Assembly (NCBI GenBank): GCA_003519585.1
Contig: DOWL01000072.1
Location: 12,462-17,812, forward strand
Length of the DNA stretch: 5,351 nucleotides
Source: Nocardioides sp.
Lineage (GTDB): Bacteria; Actinomycetota; Actinomycetes; Propionibacteriales; Nocardioidaceae
Direction: 5' to 3'
Shown here piece after piece: positions 1 through 5,279 of the stretch. Under the pieces are notes generated by a model, which was given only the letters and a program-made list of their open reading frames with translations, was not told the DNA's origin and did no database searches. Numbering within the stretch: the first letter of the stretch is position 1; each line of letters begins with the position of its first letter. The position numbers were made by a program, and so were the translations under genes.

Positions 1-56
1 GAACCCCCAACCTTCGGTTGTGGAGACCGATGCTCTGCCAGTTGAGCTAGTGCCCT
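1..56 (-). tRNA. tRNA-Trp (anticodon CCA), 3' end cut off by window edge
   Basis: Read on the minus strand from 56 down to 1, the 5' acceptor strand AGGGCAC (56-50) is followed by TA and the D-stem GCTC/GAGC. The anticodon stem TCGGT/ACCGA (26-30 with 14-18) encloses the 7-base loop CTCCACA (19-25). The anticodon is CCA (21-23), which reads UGG, so this is tRNA-Trp. A five-base variable loop and GGGGG (the T-stem 5' strand) follow, and the window ends inside the T-loop. The acceptor 3' strand and any encoded CCA are therefore not visible. In actinobacteria tRNA-Trp typically lies just upstream of secE-nusG, which would be off the left edge; this is inferred from synteny. I see no convincing -35/-10 pair for it in 57-130. 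Confidence 0.95.
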
Positions 57-79
57 AAGTGGTTGGGTCCCGAAACATC

Positions 80-192
80 TGCCAGGGCATGGCAAAGCCT
101 GTGGGAAACCACCAAACGGGGAGTCTACGGTGCTTGCCCGACCCGAGTCGAACTCGCACCCGTCTGGGACCTCGACTCCCGTCCTCTGGGAG
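80..192 (+). promoter_or_regulatory. Structured leader upstream of the aminotransferase gene
   Basis: The space between tRNA-Trp and the likely aminotransferase start (57-201) holds no supportable gene but several short inverted repeats: TGCCA/TGGCA (80-84 with 90-94), GTGG-GAAA-CCAC (101-112, a GNRA-type tetraloop), CGAG/CTCG (144-147 with 153-156), GGGA/TCCC (166-169 with 177-180) and CTCCC/GGGAG (176-180 with 188-192). The last two share bases 177-180, so they cannot form together, and the last one would pair the likely Shine-Dalgarno GGGAG. A TANNNT hexamer (TACGGT, 126-131) could be a -10 box but has no good -35 partner. Short stems are common by chance in GC-rich DNA, so a regulatory role is inference. 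Confidence 0.3.
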
Positions 193-201
193 CATGGGCC
201 C

Positions 202-1524
202 GTGACCTCGCAGAGCCTAGAACGCACGCCCCTAGCCGTTCGTTCCCCCGAGGAGCTCTCCGAGTTCCTCGCGCAGGAGCGGGCCGCGTACGCCGAGCTC
301 CAGGGCCGGGGGCTCAAGCTCGATCTGACCCGTGGCAAGCCCGCCTCCGCCCAGCTCGACCTCTCCGACGCGCTGCTCGGCCTGCCCCACGGCACCACCG
401 ACCAGGCCGGCGTCGACACCCGCAACTACGGCGGCCTCGAGGGCATCGCCGAGCTGCGGGCCATGTTCGCCGACCTGCTGTGGGTCGAGCCCGAACAGGT
501 GGTCGCCGGTGGCAACTCCAGCCTGGTGATGATGCGTGAGGTGCTCACCGACCTGTGGCTCAAGGGCGGCGTCGACAGCGAGCGCCCCTGGGGCCAGGAG
601 GAGAAGGTCCGCTTCATCTGCCCGGTCCCCGGCTATGACCGGCACTTCACGCTGCTGGAGTGGTTCGGCATCGAGATGGTGACCGTCCCGATGAACGATG
701 ACGGCCCCGACCCCGACGCGGTGGCCGAGCTCGCCGCCAAGGACCCGTCGGTGAAGGGCATCTGGGTGGTGCCGACGTACGCCAACCCGAGCGGCTCGAT
801 CTGCAGCCAGGAGGTGGCCGAGCGACTGGCCTCGATGGCCACCGCGGCGCCGGACTTCAAGATCTTCTGGGACAACGCCTACGCGTTCCACCACCTGACC
901 GAAGCCGAGGCCAAGAGCGCCGACATCCTCTCGCTCGCCTCCGCGGCGGGGCACCCGCACCGACCGATCATGTTCGCCTCGACGTCCAAGATCACCTACG
1001 CCGGCGCGGGCGTGGCGTTCCTGGCGGGCTCGGTCGAGACCGTGACGTGGTACACCGGCCATCTCGGCAAGGGTGCCATCGGTCCCGACAAGCTCAACCA
1101 GTTGCGGCACGCGCAGTTCTTCGGCTCGCCGCAGGGTGTCCGCGACCACATGAAGCGGCACGCCGAGATCATCGCGCCCAAGTTCGAGTCGGTGCTGGAC
1201 GTCCTCGGCGAGCAGCTCGGCGGCCTCGACATCGCCCGGTGGACCGAGCCGACCGGCGGCTACTTCATCAGCCTCGACGTCCTGGACGGCACGGCGGCGC
1301 GGGTGATCGAGCTGGCCAAGGGCGCCGGCGTGGCCCTGACCCAGGCGGGGTCGTCGTTCCCGTACGGCGCCGACCCGCACGATCGCAACATCCGCCTCGC
1401 GCCCACGTTCCCCGAGCCGGCCGAGGTGGAGCTGGCGACCCGGGTGGTCGCGACCTGCGCCCGGCTGGCCGCCGCGGAGAAGTTGACTGGAGAGAAGCCG
1501 GCCGGGGAGCAGCTGGTTGGGTAG
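202..1524 (+). CDS. PLP-dependent aspartate aminotransferase (Rv3722c / AspT type)
   Basis: A fold-type I PLP enzyme expected to interconvert aspartate + 2-oxoglutarate and oxaloacetate + glutamate in the cytosol. The whole chain resembles mycobacterial Rv3722c and corynebacterial AspT (Pfam Asp_aminotransf), recognised from memory. With 202 as start (440 residues), visible motifs are LDLTRGKP near 40-47, RNYGG near 75-79, a GNSSL cofactor-phosphate region near 104-108, PVPGYDRHF near 141-149, NPSG at 195-198, DNAY at 224-227 (Asp pairs with the PLP ring nitrogen), STSK with the Schiff-base lysine at 263, and IRLAPTFP with the likely carboxylate-binding Arg398. I chose GTG at 202 because GGGAG lies 9 bases upstream and homologues have a short N-terminus. 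GTG at 130, also preceded by GGGGAG, would add 24 Pro/Ser-rich residues without family resemblance. It is the first gene of a plus-strand cluster and overlaps the deaminase gene by 8 bases. The function is well supported, the exact start less so. Confidence 0.93.
   Translation: MTSQSLERTPLAVRSPEELSEFLAQERAAYAELQGRGLKLDLTRGKPASAQLDLSDALLGLPHGTTDQAGVDTRNYGGLEGIAELRAMFADLLWVEPEQVVAGGNSSLVMMREVLTDLWLKGGVDSERPWGQEEKVRFICPVPGYDRHFTLLEWFGIEMVTVPMNDDGPDPDAVAELAAKDPSVKGIWVVPTYANPSGSICSQEVAERLASMATAAPDFKIFWDNAYAFHHLTEAEAKSADILSLASAAGHPHRPIMFASTSKITYAGAGVAFLAGSVETVTWYTGHLGKGAIGPDKLNQLRHAQFFGSPQGVRDHMKRHAEIIAPKFESVLDVLGEQLGGLDIARWTEPTGGYFISLDVLDGTAARVIELAKGAGVALTQAGSSFPYGADPHDRNIRLAPTFPEPAEVELATRVVATCARLAAAEKLTGEKPAGEQLVG
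1504..1509 (+). promoter_or_regulatory. Ribosome binding site deciding a TTG start
   Basis: GGGGAG ends 7 bases before TTG at 1517. It lies inside the last codons of the aminotransferase gene. No in-frame ATG or GTG occurs before the conserved histidine motif of the next gene, so this site supports the TTG start and translational coupling across the 8-base overlap. Confidence 0.7.
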
Positions 1525-2533
1525 CAGCCGCTCCCTCCGCGAACTCCCGAAGGCGCACCTGCACCTGCACTTCACGGGCTCCATGCGGCATGCCACCCTG
1601 CTCGAGCTGGCCGAGCGCGACGGCATCCGGCTGCCCGACCAGCTGGTCTCCCAGTGGCCTCCGCAGCTCTCGGCGGCCGACGAGAAGGGTTGGTTCCGGT
1701 TCCAGCGGCTCTACGACGTCGCCCGATCGGTGCTCCGCACCGAGGACGACGTCCGACGGCTGGTGCGCGAGGCCGCCGAGGACGACGTCGCGGACGGCGG
1801 AGGCTGGCTGGAGATCCAGGTCGACCCGAGCGGGTACGCCGCCCGGTTCGGCGGGATCACCGCCTTCACCGACCTGGTGCTCGACGCGGTGGCAGCGGCC
1901 TCGCGCGAGACCGGGCTGGGCATGGCGGTCGTCATCGCCGCCAACCGCACCCGGCACCCGCTGGACGCGCGCACCCTGGCCCGGCTCGCGGCGCAGTACG
2001 CCGGCCGTGGCGTGGTCGGGTTCGGCCTGTCCAACGACGAGCGCCGCGGGATGACCGCCGCCTTCGCGAGCGCCTTCCGGATCGCCGAGCGAGCCGGACT
2101 TCGACTGGTGCCGCACGGCGGCGAGCTGCTCGGGCCGGCGCACATCACCCAATGCCTCGACGCCCTGCATGCGGGGCGGCTCGGACACGGGGTCCGCTCG
2201 GCCGAGGACCCCGCCCTCCTCGAGCGGATCGTGCGCGACGGCGTCGCGTTGGAGGTCTGCCCGGTCTCCAACGTGGCGCTCGGCGTCTACTCCGACCTCA
2301 CCTCCGTGCCCCTCCCCACCCTCCTCGAGGCCGGCGCCACCGTGGCGCTCGGGGCCGACGACCCGCTGCTCTTCGGCTCCCGGCTGCTCGGCCAGTACGC
2401 CGCGATGCGCGCGGCCCACGAGCTCGACGACACCCAGCTCGCCGAGCTGGCCCGGATGTCGGTGCGCGCGTCCGCCGCGCCCTCCGACGTACGCCAGCGG
2501 CTGCTGACCGGCATCGAGACGTGGCTCTCGTGA
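1517..2533 (+). CDS. Adenosine deaminase family (Add-like) metal-dependent hydrolase
   Basis: A 338-residue amidohydrolase-superfamily protein of usual ADA length, probably a cytosolic zinc enzyme that hydrolytically deaminates adenosine or a related nucleoside. Metal and catalytic residues align with mouse ADA: HxH at His16/His18, HGGE with His200 (metal) and Glu203 (proton shuttle), LGHG with His224, and GADDPLLF with Asp281/Asp282. The N-terminal motif reads HLHFTGSM instead of the usual HxHLDG, so Thr20 replaces the Asp that contacts the ribose 5'-hydroxyl in mouse ADA. From memory, HFTGS-type sequences recur in an actinobacterial subgroup, so this is not obviously a mutation. The true substrate may differ from adenosine; I leave the symbol blank for that reason. 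The start is TTG at 1517 with GGGGAG 7 bases upstream. It overlaps the aminotransferase by 8 bases, implying cotranscription and coupled translation; a small membrane-protein gene follows after 35 bases. Confidence 0.88.
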   Translation: MGSSRSLRELPKAHLHLHFTGSMRHATLLELAERDGIRLPDQLVSQWPPQLSAADEKGWFRFQRLYDVARSVLRTEDDVRRLVREAAEDDVADGGGWLEIQVDPSGYAARFGGITAFTDLVLDAVAAASRETGLGMAVVIAANRTRHPLDARTLARLAAQYAGRGVVGFGLSNDERRGMTAAFASAFRIAERAGLRLVPHGGELLGPAHITQCLDALHAGRLGHGVRSAEDPALLERIVRDGVALEVCPVSNVALGVYSDLTSVPLPTLLEAGATVALGADDPLLFGSRLLGQYAAMRAAHELDDTQLAELARMSVRASAAPSDVRQRLLTGIETWLS

Positions 2534-2568
2534 CGTCGTGCTGGGACCGGCCTGGCATCCTCTGAGCT

Positions 2569-3045
2569 GTGACCGAGCCCGAGGAGACCGCTCCGATCAC
2601 ACCGCTCCCGACCCCGGTCGCCCCGGTCGCGCCACCCACAACGCCGTACAGCGCTCCGACGCCGGCTCCCCAGTGGCAGCAACCCAGTCAGCAGCCGTGG
2701 CAGCAGTCGTGGCAGCCCGCGCCGGCGTACGCCATGACCTACGCCCCGACGCTGTCCCATACGGGCGCGACCGCATCGCTGGTGCTCGGCATCATCTCGG
2801 TCATCGCGATCACCGCCGCCCCGTTCACCTGCCTGGTCACGTTGCCGGGCGTGCTGTGCGCGCCGTTCGCGTGGGTCGTCGGGGCGCGGGCGCGGCGCGA
2901 GATCCGGCGGTTCCCGGGGACCTACCGCAACCCGGGCGCCGCCCAGGCGGGGATGTGGATGGGCATCGTCACCACACTCCTTGGCGCGCTGATGATCGCC
3001 GGCGTGGCCGCCCTGATCGCGACGTTCAACAGCACGAGTTTCTAG
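2569..3045 (+). CDS. Small membrane protein, DUF4190-like
   Basis: A 158-residue protein with no signal peptide. Residues 1-62 are Pro/Thr/Ala/Gln-rich and probably disordered, with recurring Trp-Gln-Gln steps near 36-50. From about 66 to 153 there are hydrophobic stretches: LVLGIISVIAITAAPFTCLV, then VLCAPFAWVVGARARREIRR (hydrophobic followed by a basic cytoplasmic-type segment), then MGIVTTLLGALMIAGVAALI. The LGIIS...GARARREI...GMWMGIV arrangement resembles DUF4190, a family of actinobacterial membrane proteins without an assigned function. GTG at 2569 is the chosen start; its upstream bases contain no good Shine-Dalgarno. CATCCT at 2556-2561 could be a -10 box for a leaderless transcript, but read-through from the deaminase gene 35 bases upstream is equally possible. 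No function can be given. It is the last plus-strand gene before the convergent gap. Confidence 0.78.
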   Translation: MTEPEETAPITPLPTPVAPVAPPTTPYSAPTPAPQWQQPSQQPWQQSWQPAPAYAMTYAPTLSHTGATASLVLGIISVIAITAAPFTCLVTLPGVLCAPFAWVVGARARREIRRFPGTYRNPGAAQAGMWMGIVTTLLGALMIAGVAALIATFNSTSF

Positions 3046-3066
3046 GGCCGCAGGCGGAACCGGGGC

Positions 3067-3101
3067 CTCGGATTTCGGTAGACAGTCGACCAAAATCCGA
3101 G
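3067..3101. terminator. Inverted repeat, probable bidirectional terminator
   Basis: CTCGGATTT (3067-3075) pairs perfectly with AAATCCGAG (3093-3101). After one mismatch, GGT/ACC (3077-3079 with 3089-3091) extends the stem above a 9-base loop. It starts 22 bases after the stop codon of the DUF4190-like gene, between convergent genes. There is no clear T-run on either side, so it is not a textbook intrinsic terminator; the position suggests a termination or RNA 3'-end-protecting role. Confidence 0.55.
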
Positions 3102-3105
3102 CCGA

Positions 3106-3155
3106 CTCGGCACCATTCGTCTATCTGCCGAGCATCGTCGGCACCAGCTGCCGGC
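3106..3155. repeat. Alternating TCGGCA / TGCCGA inverted repeats in convergent gap
   Basis: Four related blocks follow one another: CTCGGCA (3106-3112), TGCCGAG (3126-3132), TCGGCA (3138-3143) and TGCCGG (3149-3154). They allow three mutually exclusive hairpins: 3106-3112 with 3126-3132 (7 pairs, 13-base loop), 3126-3131 with 3138-3143 (6 pairs, 6-base loop) and 3137-3143 with 3149-3155 (7 pairs including one G-T, 5-base loop). TCGGCACCA is also a 9-base direct repeat (3107-3115 and 3138-3146). The blocks lie 40-90 bases beyond the murB stop in murB's transcription direction, so they may serve as the hadAB-murB terminator. Confidence 0.5.
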
Positions 3156-3194
3156 AACGGTGCACAGTCGGCTTCGGCGACCCGCGGCGGTCGC

Positions 3195-4214
3195 TCAGAG
3201 CTCGCAGCCGACCAGCACCGGCTCGTTGACCAACGAGATGCCGTACGCCGCCTCGACGCCGTCTCGGACCTCGCGCGCCAGGGCCAGCAGCTGGTCCGTG
3301 GTGGCGCCACCGCGGTTGGTGAGGGCCAGGGTGTGCTTGGTCGACAGCGAGACGGGACCATTGCCGTACCCCTTCGCGAACCCCGCGTGCTCGATCAGCC
3401 ATGCGGCGCTGGTCTTGACCAGCCCGTCGGCGGCGGGCCAGGCCGGTGCGCCGTCGGGCACGCGGGCCGGCTCGACGACCGGGTTGGTGAAGAACGAGCC
3501 GGCGCTCCACGTGTCGTGGTCGGCGGGATCGAGCACCATCCCCTTGGCCCGGCGCAACCCCAGGACGGCCTCCCGCACGTCGGCCAGCGGCGCCCGGCCA
3601 CCGACCTCAACGCCGAGCGTCCGTGCCAGTTCGGCGTAGGTCACCGGGGCGCCGAGCGCCCCCTGGCGGAGCTGGAAGGTCACGTCGAGGACGACGTGCC
3701 GGTCGGGGTCGTGCTTGAACCGCGAAGTGCGGTAGCCGAAGCCGCAGTCGGCGGCGGCGAAGGTGCGCACGCCCCGGAGCACCCGGTCGTAGACCCGGAC
3801 CCGGGCGATCGTCTGCGCGACCTCCTGGCCGTAGGCGCCGACGTTCTGGATCGGGGTGGCGCCGACCCGACCAGGGATGCCGGCCAGTGCCTCGACGCCG
3901 ACCCAGCCGCTGCCGACGGCCCGCGCGACGAAGGCATCCCACTCCTCCCCTGCCGCGACCGTCGCCAGGACGCCTCCGCAGGTGGGGTCATCGCCCTCGA
4001 CATCCTCGCGTACGCCGCTGGTGGCGATCTCGACGACCGTCCCGTCGAAACCTTCGTCGGCGACCACGAGGTTGCTGCCGCCCCCGAGCACCAGCACCGG
4101 TCCCTCGGTGGCGGCCAGGGCGTCGATCAGCCCCTGCTCGGAGGTCGCGCGCAGCCAGGCGCGGGCCCGGCCCCCGAGCCGGAGCGTGGTGTGCTCGGCG
4201 AGCCGCTCAGTCAT
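3195..4214 (-). CDS. murB: UDP-N-acetylmuramate dehydrogenase (UDP-N-acetylenolpyruvoylglucosamine reductase)
   Basis: A cytosolic FAD enzyme that uses NADPH to reduce UDP-GlcNAc-enolpyruvate to UDP-MurNAc, the second committed step of peptidoglycan precursor synthesis. The 339 residues match the E. coli-type (type I) length. The N-terminal THLRLGG-like motif reads TTLRLGG (9-15). FAD-binding signatures are LGGGSNLVV (43-51) and GIPGRVGATPIQNVGAYGQE (112-131). Catalytic residues corresponding to E. coli Arg159, Ser229 and Glu325 are visible as Arg162 in GYRTSRFK, Ser240 in AGSFFTNPVV and Glu331 in NEPVLVG. ATG at 4214 overlaps the end of the hadB-like gene by 8 bases, so translation is probably coupled and the gene is the last of the hadA-hadB-murB transcript. 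No strong Shine-Dalgarno precedes it, which fits coupling. It ends facing the convergent gap with its hairpins. Confidence 0.96.
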   Translation of the reverse strand: MTERLAEHTTLRLGGRARAWLRATSEQGLIDALAATEGPVLVLGGGSNLVVADEGFDGTVVEIATSGVREDVEGDDPTCGGVLATVAAGEEWDAFVARAVGSGWVGVEALAGIPGRVGATPIQNVGAYGQEVAQTIARVRVYDRVLRGVRTFAAADCGFGYRTSRFKHDPDRHVVLDVTFQLRQGALGAPVTYAELARTLGVEVGGRAPLADVREAVLGLRRAKGMVLDPADHDTWSAGSFFTNPVVEPARVPDGAPAWPAADGLVKTSAAWLIEHAGFAKGYGNGPVSLSTKHTLALTNRGGATTDQLLALAREVRDGVEAAYGISLVNEPVLVGCEL

Positions 4215-4602
4215 CGGCGCGGACGACGGCCTTGGGCATCCCGAGGACCTTCTGTCCGCCCGAGGTCACCGTCAGCGCGATCGTCGTCAGGCCGTCGACC
4301 GGCTCCTTGGCCTCGCCGGCCACCTCGACCTCGACGGCGCCTTCGGCAGGTACGACGACCGGCGCGGTGAACTTGCAGCCGATCGAGATCAACTCGGCGC
4401 CGGGGAACCAGTCCGCGACCGCCCGCGCCGCGAGCGCCATGGTGTACATGCCGTGGGCGATGACGCCGGGCAGCCCCACGCTGCGGGCCACCTGCTCGTC
4501 CTGGTGGATCGGGTTGTGATCACCGCTCGCCTCGGCGTACGCGACCAGGTCGGCGCGGGTGATCGAGAAGGTCCTGGTGTCGAGGCTGGCCCTGTTCGTC
4601 AT
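4207..4602 (-). CDS. MaoC-like dehydratase, HadB-type catalytic subunit
   Basis: A 131-residue single hot-dog-fold protein related to mycobacterial HadB, the catalytic half of the (3R)-hydroxyacyl-thioester dehydratase. The hydratase motif is plain: YAEASGDHNPIH, with Asp28 and His33 as the catalytic pair, followed by GVIAHGMYTM (about 47-56). The upstream in-frame ATG at 4647 would add 15 Arg/Pro-rich residues that overlap hadA; I chose ATG at 4602 because it forms an ATGA overlap with the hadA stop (4599-4602), the usual layout for these pairs. Mycobacterial HadB works in FAS-II and mycolic acid elongation. A host without mycolic acids would use the pair for another acyl-CoA or acyl-ACP, so the substrate is unassigned. 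It overlaps murB by 8 bases downstream. Confidence 0.9.
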   Translation of the reverse strand: MTNRASLDTRTFSITRADLVAYAEASGDHNPIHQDEQVARSVGLPGVIAHGMYTMALAARAVADWFPGAELISIGCKFTAPVVVPAEGAVEVEVAGEAKEPVDGLTTIALTVTSGGQKVLGMPKAVVRADD

Positions 4603-5003
4603 GGGGCGTCGGCCCCCCGGTGCACGAGGGTGGCGCTGGTCGCGCACACCAGCGCGCCGTCGGCGTCGGTGACCTCGCTCGTCGTGCCGATGATGTCGTT
4701 GCCGCCGATCTGGCGGAGGCTGGCCACGGTCAGCGTCGCCGTGAGCACGTCGCCGGGCACGACCGGGCGCTCGTAGCTGAACCGTTGCTCGCCGTGGACG
4801 ATGCGGAACAGGTCCAGCGCCTCGGCCTCGAGGAAGGCGTTCATCGCCTCGAAGGCCAGCACGATCGGGAACGTCGCCGGTGCCGGGCCGCCGGCGTACG
4901 AGCCGCCGGTGGAGGTCGCGAAGGCCCGGACCCGGTCCTCGGTCACCTCGAAGGCCGCCGTGGGCGGGAAGGACCGGCCGACGAGCGAGGAGTCGACTGG
5001 CAT
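4599..5003 (-). CDS. HadA-type MaoC-like dehydratase partner (UPF0336 family)
   Basis: A 134-residue hot-dog-fold protein, the expected non-catalytic, substrate-binding partner of the adjacent HadB-type subunit. It resembles mycobacterial HadA and the actinobacterial UPF0336 family: VGRSFPPTAAFEVTEDRVRAFA near the N-terminus, a central PATFPIVLAFEAMN helix-type segment (41-55), then HGEQRFSYERPVVPGDVL (70-87) and a C-terminal strand ending CATSATLVHRG. It has no Asp-x4-His hydratase pair, as expected for this subunit. The same frame stays open upstream to 5312, but that extension runs antisense-register through rpmG and the tRNA and is basic, low-complexity nonsense. ATG at 5003 gives the family length and sits 6 bases after a TATGTT hexamer. 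Its stop overlaps the hadB start as ATGA. The pair's acyl substrate is not evident from sequence. Confidence 0.9.
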   Translation of the reverse strand: MPVDSSLVGRSFPPTAAFEVTEDRVRAFATSTGGSYAGGPAPATFPIVLAFEAMNAFLEAEALDLFRIVHGEQRFSYERPVVPGDVLTATLTVASLRQIGGNDIIGTTSEVTDADGALVCATSATLVHRGADAP

Positions 5004-5009
5004 GGCTCC

Positions 5010-5015
5010 AACATA
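5010..5015 (-). promoter_or_regulatory. Probable -10 box for a leaderless hadA-hadB-murB transcript
   Basis: On the minus strand TATGTT (consensus TANNNT) is followed by six bases (GGAGCC) and then ATG at 5003. If transcription starts at the A of ATG, the hexamer falls exactly at -12 to -7, the standard geometry of leaderless actinobacterial genes. No clear -35 is visible. The GGAG in the gap is only 2 bases from the ATG, too close for a normal Shine-Dalgarno. Confidence 0.5.
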
Positions 5016-5019
5016 GAGG

Positions 5020-5050
5020 GAGCCCCGCCGGACGGGTCCGGTCGGGGCTC
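5020..5050 (-). terminator. Strong hairpin downstream of rpmG
   Basis: GAGCCCCG (5020-5027) pairs with CGGGGCTC (5043-5050), and CCGGA (5028-5032) with TCCGG (5037-5041), closing a CGGG loop with a single bulged T at 5042 (plus-strand reading). This 13-pair GC-rich stem begins 18 bases after the rpmG stop. In the rpmG direction it is followed by CCCTCTATGTT, only weakly T-rich. It probably ends the tRNA-Met/rpmG transcript. The hadA promoter hexamer begins four bases beyond it. Confidence 0.75.
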
Positions 5051-5068
5051 TCGCTGTGGGTCGCTCGT

Positions 5069-5239
5069 TCAGCGGGTCTCGCGGTGCAGCGTGTGCTTGC
5101 GGTCGCGAGGGCAGAACTTCTTCATCTCGAGCCGGTCGGGGTTGTTGCGCCGGTTCTTCTTGGTGATGTAGTTGCGCTCCTTGCACTCGACACACGCGAG
5201 CGTGATCTTGGGGCGAACGTCGGAGCTCTTGCTGGCCAC
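5069..5239 (-). CDS. rpmG: 50S ribosomal protein L33
   Basis: A 56-residue basic protein of the large ribosomal subunit, near the exit (E) site. The sequence is a clear L33: [20 protein letters not shown] (8-27), then [17 protein letters not shown] (28-44) and HTLHRETR at the end. Cys16 and Cys19 form a CxxC zinc half-site; the second half reads Cys43-Pro-Arg-Asp46, where zinc-binding L33 proteins usually have a second Cys. GTG at 5239 is the start, with AGAGGA (minus strand, 5251-5246) six bases upstream. It is only 40 bases downstream of tRNA-Met with no visible terminator between, so cotranscription is likely. The gene lies within a longer overlapping frame and is easily missed. It is followed by a strong hairpin and the hadA gene. 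Confidence 0.96.
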   Translation of the reverse strand: MASKSSDVRPKITLACVECKERNYITKKNRRNNPDRLEMKKFCPRDRKHTLHRETR

Positions 5240-5279
5240 GGTCAGTCCTCTGGGTCTTGGTACGTCGTCTGTTGCGCTG

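Noticed and set aside
130..200. tRNA-like or tRNA-pseudogene sequence (minus-strand GAGTTCGACTC resembles a T-arm; 7-base-loop stem at 176-192)
   Set aside because: Beyond one G-C pair the T-stem does not form, the candidate anticodon loop on the minus strand lacks T33, and no acceptor or D-stem pairing is found.
57..201. Signal recognition particle RNA (ffs) next to the Rv3722c-type aminotransferase
   Set aside because: The conserved GGAAGGGAGCAG-type apical motif is absent on both strands.
232..1626. 464-codon minus-strand open frame opposite the aminotransferase
   Set aside because: It mirrors a gene with full family motifs, is rich in Arg/Gly/Leu/His with no recognisable domain, and is typical of antisense frames in GC-rich genes.
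1268..2419. 383-codon minus-strand open frame opposite the deaminase
   Set aside because: Low-complexity Arg/Gly/Ala-rich translation with no domain; the plus strand carries the real catalytic motifs.
2538..4370. 610-codon plus-strand open frame spanning the DUF4190-like gene, the convergent gap and murB
   Set aside because: It runs through hairpin-rich intergenic DNA and antisense to murB and hadB; the translation is Arg/Gly/Asp-rich without motifs.
3856..4776. Plus-strand open frame opposite murB, hadB and hadA
   Set aside because: Antisense shadow of three genes with clear family motifs; no credible start site or domain.
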